Notes: generated from the sequence alone by a model not told the origin. Shown: positions 48,644-58,213, counted from the stretch's first letter. The stretch is 64,000 nt of DNA from an uncultured Clostridium sp. (GCA_902490335.1 CABUDL010000002.1:60863-124862); one strand, 5' to 3'. Numbers and translations are program-made.

Positions 48644-49195
48644 TTATACCTTATGCTTTCGGGCTTCATACTCCTCGCGGGTCATCACATACAGGCAGGT
48701 GTCCAGGATCACACCGTCAAAGCGTTCGCCTGACTGGTGAAGGGTGCCCTCATAGGAAAAGCCCAGCTTTTCGATTACACGGGCGCTGCGCCGATTATAA
48801 GAGGCGTGGCGGATGCTTAAAAGAGAAAGTCCCATCTCCTCAAAAGCAAAGCGCTGGACCTCCCGGGCAGCTTCGGTCATCAGCCCTTGTCCCCAGTAGG
48901 CTTTGGAAAGGACATAGCCCATCATCCGGCACCGGTCTGGACGCAGGCTGCGCATGGAGTCTGGATGCAGACCGATGCTGCCGATGACCTTTTGGGTGGA
49001 GCGCTCACAGATTGCCCAGGTTTCATCCGCTTCCAGAAAGGAGGTCAGGATGCGGCGGCTTTCCTCGATGCTTTCGTGAGGCTTCCATCCGGCGTGGATG
49101 CCGGTGTCGGGGTCCTTGGCATATTCATAAAAATCCGCAGCATCATCCATGGTGAAGCTGCGCAGGATGAGCCGTTCGGTGGTCAGGGTTTTCAT
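48644..49195 (-). CDS. GNAT acetyltransferase (RimJ/RimL type)
   Basis: 183 aa. It starts TTERLILRSFTMDDA and has the acetyl-CoA loop AYWGQGLMTEAA and RRSARVIEKLGFSYEGTLHQ. It is clearly related to the GNAT half of the fusion just upstream (shared DTGIHA-x-x-KPHESIEESR block), so the two are local paralogues in opposite orientation. It probably acetylates a protein N-terminus or small amine; the substrate is unknown. AGGAGGG precedes ATG 49195. Confidence 0.85.
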   Translation of the reverse strand: MKTLTTERLILRSFTMDDAADFYEYAKDPDTGIHAGWKPHESIEESRRILTSFLEADETWAICERSTQKVIGSIGLHPDSMRSLRPDRCRMMGYVLSKAYWGQGLMTEAAREVQRFAFEEMGLSLLSIRHASYNRRSARVIEKLGFSYEGTLHQSGERFDGVILDTCLYVMTREEYEARKHKV

Positions 49196-49214
49196 GGAAG
49201 GATCCCTCCTGAGA

Positions 49215-50426
49215 TTATGCTCGATCTGTAAAGGAAAGCAGGCAGTCGCGCAGTGCAGCTTGCTCGCAGACCGGCAGTCTGCCGCAGCACAGCTCCTGAT
49301 TGCCGCCGCCCTTGCCGCCGAGCGCCTTGTTCATCGTCTGGCACAGTGCGCGCAGGTCGCAGCCGGCATCTGCCGAGCGGCACAGAGCGTAGGAGAGCAC
49401 CTCGCCCTGGCGGGTGAACAGTGCGCCGACCACCCGGCTGTGCTGGCTCAGCTGTGCGGCAAAGCTTTTCAGCTCATCGGCAGAAAGGCTGTCGTCCCAC
49501 ACAAAAACCAGACGGTCGCTGCCAAACGGCTGGGCATTTGCAACCAGCTCCTTTGCCAGCAGGGTGAACAGCTGTTTATTTTTGGCAGCCAGTTCCTGCT
49601 TTTTGGCAGCCAGCTCCGCCTTTAATTTTTCTACGTTGGAAAAAGCCTCCTGCGGCTTGCAGGACAGACCGACGCAGATTTGTTTGAGGCTCTGGCATCG
49701 GTCGGCGCAGTCCTTCAAAGCAGCTGCACCGCACAGGAAGGTCAGGCGGGTGCCGCCCTTGTAGCGCTGGGAGTCGATGATTTTGAGCAGTCCGATTTCA
49801 CCGGTGTGGGCAACGTGGGTGCCGCAGCAGCCGCAGAGGTCACAGTCCTGGATTTCCACCAGGCGCAGATGGTCCACCTCCGGCTTTTTGCGCAGCGGCA
49901 GCGCAGCCAGCGCTTCGGCAGAAGGGTAGCTGACAAAGACCGGATGATTCTGGCAGACGAGCGCATTGACCTTTTCCTCCAGCATCCGCACCTGCTCGGC
50001 AGAAATTTCGCCGTCCAAGTCGATGGTGTTGCTCTCATGCCCCATGTGGAAGCCGACGTTGTGCAGTCCCAGCTCCTTTAAAATCAGACCGGACAGGATG
50101 TGCTCGCCGCTGTGAATCTGCATATTGGCAAATCGGCGTTCAAAATTAAGGACACCCTCCACCGTGCTGCCAATCAGGAGCGGCTGGTCGCACAGATGCA
50201 GGATGGCTTCTCCCTGCTCATAGGTGTAAAGCACCTGCGCACTTTGGTCGCCTGCTTGCAGGCAGCCGGTGTCCGCCGGCTGTCCGCCGCCCTCCGGGAA
50301 AAAGCAGGTGCGGTCTAATTCCACAGCAAATCCCTGCATCCCGTTTTTGGAGGCAGGCTCGCAGGAGAGGACCGAAGCGCAAAATTGGGTGCAGTAGCTG
50401 TCGAGGTCAAATAATTTTTCCGTCAT
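49215..50426 (-). CDS. alaX: Alanyl-tRNA editing protein AlaX-L
   Basis: 403 aa. A free-standing editing factor that hydrolyses mischarged Ser- or Gly-tRNA(Ala). The zinc ligands of the editing domain are HSGEH and CGTHVAHTGEIG (about residues 104 and 207). A coiled region (AELAAKKQELAAKNKQ) is followed by a DHHA1 domain ending with the glycine-rich GGKGGGNQE. This is the large AlaX type, which resembles the C-terminal half of AlaRS. It lies between a GNAT gene and trpS, all in the same direction, and may be read through from trpS. Confidence 0.9.
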   Translation of the reverse strand: MTEKLFDLDSYCTQFCASVLSCEPASKNGMQGFAVELDRTCFFPEGGGQPADTGCLQAGDQSAQVLYTYEQGEAILHLCDQPLLIGSTVEGVLNFERRFANMQIHSGEHILSGLILKELGLHNVGFHMGHESNTIDLDGEISAEQVRMLEEKVNALVCQNHPVFVSYPSAEALAALPLRKKPEVDHLRLVEIQDCDLCGCCGTHVAHTGEIGLLKIIDSQRYKGGTRLTFLCGAAALKDCADRCQSLKQICVGLSCKPQEAFSNVEKLKAELAAKKQELAAKNKQLFTLLAKELVANAQPFGSDRLVFVWDDSLSADELKSFAAQLSQHSRVVGALFTRQGEVLSYALCRSADAGCDLRALCQTMNKALGGKGGGNQELCCGRLPVCEQAALRDCLLSFTDRA

Positions 50427-50447
50427 GGTGTACTCCTTCCGGGCAAA

Positions 50448-51485
50448 TTAGAGGGAAGCAGGCAAAAAGCCGATTTTTTTGTAGACCTTGTCGAGGGTGC
50501 GCTGGGAGATGGTGCGCGCCTTCTGTGCGCCTTCGCGGTAGCAGCTTTCCAGATAAGCCTTGTCAGCCATCAGGCGGTCATACTCCTCGCGGATTGGACG
50601 CAGCTCTTCGGCAACTGTTTCACCGACAGCGGTCTTGAAGTCGCCGTAGCCTTTGCCTTCAAATTCCCGCTGGATTTCTTCATAGCTCTTTTGGGTGATG
50701 GCGCTGTAAATGGACATCAGGTTGTTGATGCCGTCCTTGCCCTCGCGGTAAACGACTTCCATCTCCGAGTCGGTGACAGCGCTCTTAAATTTTTTGATGA
50801 TGCTGTCCTTGGAGTCGAGCAGGAAGACGGTAGCTTTGACGTTTTCGTCCGATTTGGACATCTTCTTGGTCGGGTCTGCCAGCGACATGATCTTGGCGCT
50901 GGTCTTTGGAATGTAAGCGTCCGGGATGCGGAAGGTGTTGCCGTAAAGACCGTTAAAGCGGACAGCGATGTCGCGGCTCAGCTCAAGGTGCTGCTTCTGG
51001 TCAATACCAACCGGAACCAGGTCGGTCTGATACAGCAGGATGTCGGCAGCCATCAGGGAAGGGTAGGTGAACAGACCGGCGTTGATGTTGTCGGCGTGTT
51101 TAGCGGATTTGTCCTTAAACTGGGTCATACGGGACAGCTCGCCGAACTGGGTATAGCAGTTGAGCACCCATGCCAGCTCTGCGTGGGTGCTGACATGGCT
51201 CTGGATGAAGGCGATGCTCTTCTTCGGGTCGATGCCGCAGGCAAGCATCAGCGCATAGGCGGACAGGGTGTTGCTTTTCAGCTCCTTCGGGTCCTGGCGC
51301 ACGGTGATGGCGTGCTGGTTGACAATGCAGTATGCGCAGTTATATTCGTCCTGAAGCAAACCCCAGTTTTTAACAGCGCCCAGATAGTTGCCCAGGGTGA
51401 AAGCACCGCTGGTCGGCTGGATGCCGGAGAAGATGACCTTTTTGCGTTCCGGTTTGTTTTCAGGAGTATTCATATTGTTTTCCAT
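50448..51485 (-). CDS. trpS: Tryptophanyl-tRNA synthetase
   Basis: 345 aa, class I synthetase. FSGIQPTSGAFTLGNYLGA holds the HIGH-equivalent motif (TLGN), DLVPVGIDQKQHLELSRDIA is the tryptophan pocket region, and KKMSKSDEN is the KMSKS loop. Length and motifs are typical. AGAAGGA precedes ATG 51485. A T-box leader upstream makes its expression respond to uncharged tRNA-Trp. Confidence 0.97.
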   Translation of the reverse strand: MENNMNTPENKPERKKVIFSGIQPTSGAFTLGNYLGAVKNWGLLQDEYNCAYCIVNQHAITVRQDPKELKSNTLSAYALMLACGIDPKKSIAFIQSHVSTHAELAWVLNCYTQFGELSRMTQFKDKSAKHADNINAGLFTYPSLMAADILLYQTDLVPVGIDQKQHLELSRDIAVRFNGLYGNTFRIPDAYIPKTSAKIMSLADPTKKMSKSDENVKATVFLLDSKDSIIKKFKSAVTDSEMEVVYREGKDGINNLMSIYSAITQKSYEEIQREFEGKGYGDFKTAVGETVAEELRPIREEYDRLMADKAYLESCYREGAQKARTISQRTLDKVYKKIGFLPASL

Positions 51486-51563
51486 AACAGTTCCTTCTTT
51501 CTTTTCTCATTTATTTGGATGGATGAATGTACAAAACAGGATGCAGGTTTGGATGCAGGGTAT

Positions 51564-51915
51564 GAAAAAAAGCCCTTGTCCTGTGCTTTTCGGCAGAAAA
51601 AGACCGAAAAACAGGGACAAGAGCTTTGTTACTCCTGCGGTGCCACCCAGATTGACCCTGCAAAGGCAGAGCCCACTTAATCGAAATGGTGCTGCCGGAT
51701 AACGGCGCAGCCTGCCGTCGACGCCTACTGGAAATTCGTTCGGGTCGCCCTCGTAAGCCCATTCAAAACAGCCGCTGCCGCCGCGCTTTCACCTTGCCGC
51801 GGCTCTCTGGGGACAGGTATGCCATCTTTACTTCTCTTACTCATCGGTTTAGCGGTCGGTGATAGACCAACCTTTTGTTTGAACCTATGATACTCCAAAG
51901 ACTGCAAAATGTCAA
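51564..51915 (-). promoter_or_regulatory. T-box leader of trpS with promoter and terminator
   Basis: Minus strand. The promoter has TTGACA (51910-51915), 17 nt and TATCAT (51887-51892). The T-box core GGGTGGCACCGCAGG lies at 51634-51648. The terminator (51564-51627) pairs a stem ending in GACAAG with CTTGTCC and is followed by GGGCTTTTTTT. Stem I occupies about 51780-51880, and a UGG triplet at 51822-51824 is a candidate Trp specifier. T-box control of aminoacyl-tRNA synthetase genes is well established. Confidence 0.9.
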
Positions 51916-51949
51916 CACCGCCCGCCGCTTTGTCTTTTGGCGTTGGAGA

Positions 51950-52357
51950 TTAGCAGTGCTGCGCCTCAAGCTCTCTTTTTAAATCCTGCACAAACTGTGC
52001 CTGCTGCTTTTGGAGGTACAGCTTTATAAACGGCTTCATCAGCGGATTTTTGGCGGTCACACATTCGGTAAATTCGATTTGGGTCCGTCTGCCCTGTGCG
52101 GTAAAAAGACCGGTCCAGTGCCCGCGGATGCGGCTGTTCTCCAAATCAAACTCCCAGCGCCGGTATGCCTGGGTTCGGGTGACGGTGAAATGGGTAGCAA
52201 ACCCGTCCTTTGTGTACTCGATAAATTGTCCGTCGTGGAGGAGCTGCGTTTTGCTCAAATCGCTGCGCCATCGGCTGTACTGCTCGACACAAAGCACTGT
52301 TTTCCAGACGGATTGAATGTCGCTGTTGAGGATTTTTTTGATGGTGGCAGTTGCCAT
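51950..52357 (-). CDS. SRPBCC (START-like) family protein
   Basis: 135 aa. The pattern IQSVWKTVLCVEQYSRWRSDLSK, then a beta-rich middle and a long C-terminal helix (MKPFIKLYLQKQQAQFVQDLKRELE) matches the SRPBCC ligand-binding fold, which has a deep hydrophobic cavity. Ligand and function are unknown. No operon partner is evident; it is convergent to nothing and divergent from spoIIE. Confidence 0.7.
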   Translation of the reverse strand: MATATIKKILNSDIQSVWKTVLCVEQYSRWRSDLSKTQLLHDGQFIEYTKDGFATHFTVTRTQAYRRWEFDLENSRIRGHWTGLFTAQGRRTQIEFTECVTAKNPLMKPFIKLYLQKQQAQFVQDLKRELEAQHC

Positions 52358-52544
52358 ATATTACACATCCTTTCCAAATGAAAGCAGATGGGGCATTTTT
52401 TCTCTTTTATCCCGGCTGATTTGCAGCCAATGGGTGCAAGATGGAAAAAGAAAACAGAAACTGGCAGAACGCCGGTCGGAAAGCAGGGAAATAGAAAAGG
52501 CTGTCCACACCGGTCGCAAACATCCAGCATTCGATGGATTTGTG

Positions 52545-52573
52545 GTTGCACAAACGACAATCTATGCCTATGC
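52545..52573 (+). promoter_or_regulatory. Possible spoIIE promoter with a Spo0A-box-like site
   Basis: TTGCAC (52545-52550), 17 nt, TATGCG. A Spo0A-box-like AACGACAA overlaps the spacer; its complement TTGTCGTT is close to TGNCGAA. In B. subtilis, spoIIE is transcribed by sigma-A RNA polymerase with Spo0A. The match here is imperfect. Confidence 0.3.
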
Positions 52574-52637
52574 GGCGTGCTATGCTTTTATACATCGAAA
52601 GCAAAATTTTACAAATAGCACATAAGGAGGCTGCACT

Positions 52638-55022
52638 ATGAAAAGCAGGACAGATTTTGTAAGCATCGGATGGATGGATCAGCTCAGACAGGCAATGTAC
52701 AACCAAATCAAGGCAATGGGCGCGCTGCTGTGGGTCCTGCTGGGATTTACAGTCGGGCTGGGCAATATGATGATGGAGATTTCCCCCTTTGGCGCAGCCT
52801 TGTGTGCAGCAGCACCTTTTCGTTATCTGCCTGCGGCAGCGCTGGGCAGCGCTGCGGGCAGCCTGCTGCTGAGCAATCTTGCAGAGCTGGGCGGAGCGCA
52901 CACCCTGACCATCAAATACACAGCGGCAGTTTTGCTGATTACTCTGGCGCGCCGCACGGCAGCACACAGCGAATCGACCATGCAGCGGACAACGGCGGCG
53001 CCGCTGCTGGCATTTTTCGGGCTGCTGCTGCCTTCGGTGGCATCGCTGCTGGCACAGTCCTTTTCCGGGTACAGGCTGGTGATGGCTTTGGCGGAGGCGA
53101 CAATGGCAGCCGCCTGTGCTTACTTTCTGGCGCGGGGACTCAAGGCGTTTTCGCTGGGACAGGGTCTGTTTACCCTGACAAGGGCGGATTTTATCAGCGT
53201 GGTGCTGACCGCCTCGATGTTGATTGTATCTTTGAGCAACGTCACCTTCGGCGGCATCTCTCTGGGCAGACTGCTGGCTGCACTGGCGGTGTTGCTGTGC
53301 GCGCTGGCAGGCGGCGAGCGCTGGGGAGCGATTTCCGGCATCGTCTGTGGAACAGCGGTCGGTGTCGCACTTTTTCCAAAGATGCAGCTGATTGGCATTT
53401 ATGCGCTGGCAGGACTGGCGGCAGGCGTATTTTCCAACTTGGGAAGATTTGGCTGTGCGGGAGCTTTTGTACTTACCTTTGGAGGGATGAGCCTTCTTTC
53501 CGCTCCGCCGCCGGTGATGCCGCTGGTGTACGAAGGGTGCATCGGTGCGGTGACGTTGCTGTTGCTGCCGCAGAGCGTTTTGTGTGCGCTGCGGGCAAAG
53601 CTGTTCCGCCAGCCGATGGACAGCGCGGGGAAAAGCGTGCGCCAGCTGATGCTGGAGCGGCTGGGAGAGGCAAGCGGTGCGCTGCGGGAGATTGCGCGCA
53701 CCACGCAGGCGGTCTCTCACCAGTTGGACAAGGTCAAAGCCGGCAGCCTGGAGCAGGTGTATGATGAAGCGGTGGACAACATCTGCCTTCACTGCGGGCT
53801 AAAGACCCGCTGTTGGCAGCAGGAGTACACCGACACTGTCAACGTCTTTAACCACCTGACACCGCTGCTGCGGCAGAACGGCAGCATTTGCGAGGAGGAT
53901 TTTGGCTATCCGCTCTCGGCGCGGTGCGGCAAACGGGCGCAGCTGGCACAGCAGATCAACCTGGGCTATCAGGAGTTTACCGCAAAGGAGGGGATGAGCC
54001 GCAAGGTGGCGCGGGTGCGCTCGGTGGTGACCGACCAGTTTGAGGGTCTGGGCGAGCTGCTGGAAGGGCTGTCGCAGGAGCTGTGCGGCATCTCCGGGTA
54101 TGAGGAGCGGATGATGGCGCAGGTGCGGGAATATCTGGAGCACGAACGCTGCCAGCTGCGGCGGGTGGATTGCTACCGCGACCGGCAGGGCAGGGTGTTT
54201 TTGCAGATTGATTTGGAGCCGTATCGGGTGGCTCGGCTGGAACTGGAGCGGATGAGCATGGACCTTTCCAGCGTGTGCGACTGTGCCTTTGCGCTGCCGC
54301 AAAAGCTGGAAATCACAGAAACCGACCCTGCGGGCAGGCAGCAGCGGGCGGTGCGGCTCCGATTTTGTGAGCGGGCTGAATTTACAGCGGAATTTGCAGC
54401 CAGCCAGCACACCTGTCAAGGGTGCCGCCTGTGCGGGGATGCCTGCCAATCCTTCACCGATCGTCGTTCGGTGGCACACATCGTCCTGTCGGACGGGATG
54501 GGCAGCGGGACGGCGGCTGCGGTGGACGCCAATATGACGGTGTCGCTGATTACCAAGTTGATCGACGCCGGGGTCAGCTATACGGCGGCGCTGAAAATTG
54601 TCAACTCCGCGTTGCTGGTCAAATCGGGAGAGGAGTCCCTTTCCACCATCGACATCACGGCAATCGACCTTTACACCGGACAGGCGCACTTTTATAAAGC
54701 GGGCGCAGCGCCCACCTTTGTCCGCAGAGGAAATCGGGCAGGAATGGTGGAATCGACCTCCCTGCCGGTGGGTATCCTGACAGCGGTCGAGTTTGAAAAA
54801 AGCAGTATCAAGCTGTCGGACGGAGATTTGGTGGTGATGGTGTCCGACGGAGCCACCGCCTGCGGCAGCGACTGGATTTTATCGGTGCTGGACCATTTTG
54901 CTGCCGACGGCAATTTGCAGGCACTGTGCGATGACATCGCTTCGACTGCCCGCCTGCGCCGCAACGATAACCACGATGATGACATCACCGTCTGTGCCTG
55001 CCGCATCACAAAAGCGATATAG
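52638..55022 (+). CDS. spoIIE: Stage II sporulation protein E
   Basis: 794 aa. SpoIIE dephosphorylates SpoIIAA at the asymmetric septum to activate sigma-F in the forespore. About ten transmembrane segments fill residues 30-330, a central FtsZ-interacting/oligomerisation region follows, and the C-terminal PP2C phosphatase holds VLSDGMGSGTAAAVD, VVMVSDGATACGSDW and DDDITVCACRI with the metal-binding aspartates. Length and plan match the protein in spore formers, so the organism very probably sporulates. AAGGAGG precedes the ATG. Confidence 0.95.
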   Translation: MKSRTDFVSIGWMDQLRQAMYNQIKAMGALLWVLLGFTVGLGNMMMEISPFGAALCAAAPFRYLPAAALGSAAGSLLLSNLAELGGAHTLTIKYTAAVLLITLARRTAAHSESTMQRTTAAPLLAFFGLLLPSVASLLAQSFSGYRLVMALAEATMAAACAYFLARGLKAFSLGQGLFTLTRADFISVVLTASMLIVSLSNVTFGGISLGRLLAALAVLLCALAGGERWGAISGIVCGTAVGVALFPKMQLIGIYALAGLAAGVFSNLGRFGCAGAFVLTFGGMSLLSAPPPVMPLVYEGCIGAVTLLLLPQSVLCALRAKLFRQPMDSAGKSVRQLMLERLGEASGALREIARTTQAVSHQLDKVKAGSLEQVYDEAVDNICLHCGLKTRCWQQEYTDTVNVFNHLTPLLRQNGSICEEDFGYPLSARCGKRAQLAQQINLGYQEFTAKEGMSRKVARVRSVVTDQFEGLGELLEGLSQELCGISGYEERMMAQVREYLEHERCQLRRVDCYRDRQGRVFLQIDLEPYRVARLELERMSMDLSSVCDCAFALPQKLEITETDPAGRQQRAVRLRFCERAEFTAEFAASQHTCQGCRLCGDACQSFTDRRSVAHIVLSDGMGSGTAAAVDANMTVSLITKLIDAGVSYTAALKIVNSALLVKSGEESLSTIDITAIDLYTGQAHFYKAGAAPTFVRRGNRAGMVESTSLPVGILTAVEFEKSSIKLSDGDLVVMVSDGATACGSDWILSVLDHFAADGNLQALCDDIASTARLRRNDNHDDDITVCACRITKAI

Positions 55023-55107
55023 CAATATCATAAAGTTTTTGGTCGAGTTTTTTACAAAAAACTCGTGGGGGTACAAAGGGTGAAACCCCTGTGACACGAA
55101 AAATAAA

Positions 55108-55137
55108 AATCCCCGCGCCAAAGTCTGGCGCGGGGCA
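55108..55137 (-). terminator. Terminator of the small membrane gene
   Basis: CCCCGCGCCA with TGGCGCGGGG around a 5-nt loop; the T run (ATTTTTATTTTT) is on the minus strand. Confidence 0.7.
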
Positions 55138-55141
55138 AGGT

Positions 55142-55402
55142 CTAGCGAGTCATTTGAACCCAGAAAGCGTAAAAAGCAAACAGGGAAGCCAGCGGAGACA
55201 ATATCAGCTCAAGGTATTCAACCCATTCTAGCTTTTTCTTAGGATTTTTGTATATTTTCCGCAAATTATAGAGAAATAGATAGAGAAAAAAGAGACCGGA
55301 AAATAAACGAGAGAAATAGGAAGGAAGCCGTTCAGATTGTAAAACAAGAAGAGAACCTATTATCAGTATCCATGGAAGGGATAGCTTTAGAATTTTTAAC
55401 AT
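55142..55402 (-). CDS. Small hypothetical membrane protein (86 aa)
   Basis: The product is very hydrophobic, with three probable transmembrane segments (near residues 5-22, 28-50 and 62-82) separated by a basic loop (RKIYKNPKKKLEW). It is AT-rich compared with its GC-rich neighbours spoIIE and the EF-G gene, suggesting recent gain. AAGGAAGTG precedes ATG 55402. I do not recognise it; no toxin-antitoxin or immunity partner is visible beside it. Confidence 0.55.
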   Translation of the reverse strand: MLKILKLSLPWILIIGSLLVLQSERLPSYFSRLFSGLFFLYLFLYNLRKIYKNPKKKLEWVEYLELILSPLASLFAFYAFWVQMTR

Positions 55403-55562
55403 ATTAATCACTTCCTTGTATAACATAAAATAGGTAGAAAACATTTAATATGTTAATAATATTGTAGCAATTTATCTTAAATAAAGCAATAGAAAAGATA
55501 AACAATAGGTTCATAAAATTATCATAGTATATACACAGTTTAGGGATAAAACAATGCAAAAA

Positions 55563-55607
55563 GAAAAGGTGGTCCTATCCCACTGTCAGGAACAGAACCA
55601 CCCTTCC
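55563..55607 (-). terminator. Terminator of the EF-G paralogue
   Basis: On the minus strand GGTGGTTCT pairs with AGGACCACC (one G-U), followed by TTTTCTTTTT. Confidence 0.65.
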
Positions 55608-55639
55608 TTTAAGAAGGATTTAATACGATTGCTTTTTGA

Positions 55640-57715
55640 TTATTCTTCCGATGCAAATTTCTTTGCTTCTTCAATGACCTTGGCTTCCAGGTTGGAAGGA
55701 AGCTGTTCATAGCGGGCAAATTCGAGGGTGAAGTAGCCGCGTCCCTGGGTCATCGAACGAATTGCAGTAGCAAAGTCGCTCATCTCGCTCATTGGAACGT
55801 CCGCTTCAATCTCCTGCAAACCGTCGTTGGCTGGGTTCATGCCCAGAACTCTGCCGCGGCGTTTGTTCAAATCACCGATGATGTCGCCGGTGTTGGAATC
55901 AGGAACATAGACCTTGAGGTTGCCGATTGGCTCGAGCAGGACCGGAGAAGCCTGCGGCATACCGGCTTTGTAAGCCAGCGAAGCTGCCATCTTGAAGGAC
56001 ATTTCGGAGGAGTCTACCGGATGGTAGGAGCCGTCCACCAGAGTGGCTTTGAGTCCAACGACCGGATAGCCAGCCAGAACGCCGTGTTTGACGCAGTCCT
56101 GCAAGCCTTTTTCAACTGCCGGGAAGAAGGATTTTGGAACAGCGCCGCCGAATACCTTCTCTTCAAAGACCAGGTCGTCGCCGACGGTTGGCTCAAACTC
56201 GACCCATACGTCGCCGAACTGACCGTGACCGCCCGACTGTTTCTTGTGTTTGCCCTGTACCTTAACTTTCTTGCGGATGGTTTCGCGGTAAGCAACCCTT
56301 GGAACCTCCAGGGAAACAGACACACCGAATTTATTTTTGAGCTTGGAAACCAGAACGTCCAGATGCTGTTCGCCCAGACCGGAGATCAGCTGCTGGTGGG
56401 TTTCTGCGTTGTTTTCATAAGCGAGGGTCGGGTCCTCTTCCATCAGTCTTTGCAGAGCGGAAGCAATCTTGGCTTCATCGCCCTTTGCCTCGGCTTTGAT
56501 TGCCATGGTCAGGCAAGGATGCGGGAAGTGGATTGGGTCAAAGCTGAGCACCTTTTTCGGGTCGCACAGCGCGTCGCCGGTTTCGGTAGCGGCTAATTTG
56601 GTAACAGCGCCGATGTCGCCGGCGGTGATGTAAGCGGTGTCCTCCTGCTTTTTGCCGCGGATGTAGATGATCTTGCCCAGACGTTCCGGCTGACCGGTGC
56701 GGGAGTTGATCGGTGCGGAATCGGCAGCCAGTTTACCGGAGATAACCTTGACATAGGAAAGTTTGCCGACAAATGGGTCTGCGATGGTCTTAAAGACATA
56801 AGCTGCCAGAGGAGCTTCGTCGGTACATGGAACCTCGATCGGTTCGCCCTCGGCATCCACAGCGACCTCAGCGCCTTTTTCCCATGGGGACGGCAGCAGG
56901 TCGACGATGCAGTCGAGCAGCATATCAATTCCCTGCAGGTTGGTCGAGCAGCCGCACAGAACAGGGGAGATGGAGCCGTTGGTAACACCGGTGTGAACGC
57001 CGCGGATGATTTCGTCGCGGGTAAACTGCTCACCGGAGAAGTATTTTTCAAACAGGCTTTCGTCGGTTTCAGCGACCGCTTCCGAAACAGCGGCGGTCAA
57101 GCCGTCCAGACGATGACCGAAGTCAGGCATATCCACCTCATGTGCTTCACCCTTGTCGTCGTAGGTGTAAGCCTTCATGTCGATGAGGTTGATGTAGCAT
57201 TTTACCTGCTGGTCTTCTACATAAGGAACCACGATCGGGCAGACGGACGGACCGAAGGTGGATTTGAGCTCTTCCAGTACTTTATAGAAATCCGAATGTT
57301 CCACATCCAGCTTGGAAACGAAGAAGAGGGTCGCCTTGGACAGATCTTTTGCCATCTTGTACGCTTTTTCGGTGCCGACATCGACGCCGGATTTACCGGA
57401 AACGGCAATCAGCAGGCTTTCTGCTGCGCGCACACCCTGTGCTGCCTCTCCTGCGAAGTCGAACAGTCCGGGAGTGTCGATCAGATTGATTTTGGTGCTG
57501 CCCCAGGCAAAGGGGGCAACAGCGGTGCAAACCGATACTTTGCGCTTGATTTCTTCCGGGTCAAAGTCACAGACGGTGTTGCCTTCGGAAGTTTTTCCCA
57601 ATCTATCGCTGGCGCCTGCTTTAAAAAGCAGAGCCTCTGCCAATGAAGTTTTGCCGGAATCGCTGTGTCCGGTCAAAGCAATGTTTCGAATCCTTGCTGC
57701 GAGATATTGTTTCAT
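55640..57715 (-). CDS. Elongation factor G-like GTPase (FusA2 type)
   Basis: 691 aa. Translation-factor GTPase with a modified P-loop GHSDSGKTS, G3 DTPGLFDF and a G4 element FVSKLD in place of N-K-x-D. EF-G domains II-V follow, including GGHGQFGDVWVEFEP and SMTQGRGYFTLEF. It belongs to the EF-G-like paralogue group found in Clostridia and actinobacteria, whose role in translation is unsettled; the housekeeping fusA should be elsewhere with the ribosomal genes. AAAGGGG precedes ATG 57715, and a strong promoter is present. Confidence 0.88.
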   Translation of the reverse strand: MKQYLAARIRNIALTGHSDSGKTSLAEALLFKAGASDRLGKTSEGNTVCDFDPEEIKRKVSVCTAVAPFAWGSTKINLIDTPGLFDFAGEAAQGVRAAESLLIAVSGKSGVDVGTEKAYKMAKDLSKATLFFVSKLDVEHSDFYKVLEELKSTFGPSVCPIVVPYVEDQQVKCYINLIDMKAYTYDDKGEAHEVDMPDFGHRLDGLTAAVSEAVAETDESLFEKYFSGEQFTRDEIIRGVHTGVTNGSISPVLCGCSTNLQGIDMLLDCIVDLLPSPWEKGAEVAVDAEGEPIEVPCTDEAPLAAYVFKTIADPFVGKLSYVKVISGKLAADSAPINSRTGQPERLGKIIYIRGKKQEDTAYITAGDIGAVTKLAATETGDALCDPKKVLSFDPIHFPHPCLTMAIKAEAKGDEAKIASALQRLMEEDPTLAYENNAETHQQLISGLGEQHLDVLVSKLKNKFGVSVSLEVPRVAYRETIRKKVKVQGKHKKQSGGHGQFGDVWVEFEPTVGDDLVFEEKVFGGAVPKSFFPAVEKGLQDCVKHGVLAGYPVVGLKATLVDGSYHPVDSSEMSFKMAASLAYKAGMPQASPVLLEPIGNLKVYVPDSNTGDIIGDLNKRRGRVLGMNPANDGLQEIEADVPMSEMSDFATAIRSMTQGRGYFTLEFARYEQLPSNLEAKVIEEAKKFASEE

Positions 57716-57764
57716 ACAGTACCGCCCCTTTCAAATCAACCACATGGTCTGTGGTCACTATTCA

Positions 57765-57793
57765 AGTATAACAATTTTAATCCTTATTTTCAA
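57765..57793 (-). promoter_or_regulatory. Promoter of the EF-G paralogue
   Basis: -10 TATACT (57765-57770), 17-nt spacer, -35 TTGAAA (57788-57793) on the minus strand. Confidence 0.7.
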
Positions 57794-57924
57794 TATAAAA
57801 ATGTAGATATTATACGATGAAGGCGTAGAATAAAAGGGATTTGACCTGTACAAATTCACCAAAAACGGTCGAAAGGAGGGAGGAAAAAACAGAAAAATAG
57901 AGGAAAAAGGAGGATTTTTTGGAT

Positions 57925-57998
57925 GCAAAAAGGCACACAGCAGAAAAATCCTTGGCTGTTGTTTGTGCACAAACGCTAAAGATTTGCCGTGTGCCCTT
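57925..57998. other. Nested palindromes in the gap between the EF-G paralogue and niaR
   Basis: An outer pairing of AAAAGGCACAC with GTGTGCCCTTTT (one bulge) encloses an inner CAGC/GCTG hairpin and a perfect 12-nt palindrome TTTGTGCACAAA. On the minus strand the structure ends GTGTGCCTTTTT, so it may be a terminator or small structured RNA. No gene is seen in 57800-58213. Confidence 0.35.
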
Positions 57999-58213
57999 TT
58001 GGGGTGGTGAATCTGCGCCCTTTCTGGAAAGGGACAAAGATGAAAAGAGCCGGACGACTGTGGATGTTCAGCCGTTCCTTTATCAAAACGCTGCCAAAGG
58101 GAGAAAAACTACGTCAAAACAGATTTGTTCACATAATGTTTACAATGCGCAGGGACTGGAAGAATCGCGGCGGGTGTGTTATGATGGAAAAAAACACAAG
58201 GGGGACCAAGCGG

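Noticed and set aside
51725..51907. 60-codon frame upstream of trpS
   Set aside because: Lies inside the T-box stem I region; not a gene.
52407..53792. Minus-strand frame rich in Gln/Arg/His opposite spoIIE
   Set aside because: Low-complexity shadow of a GC-rich gene with no start signals.
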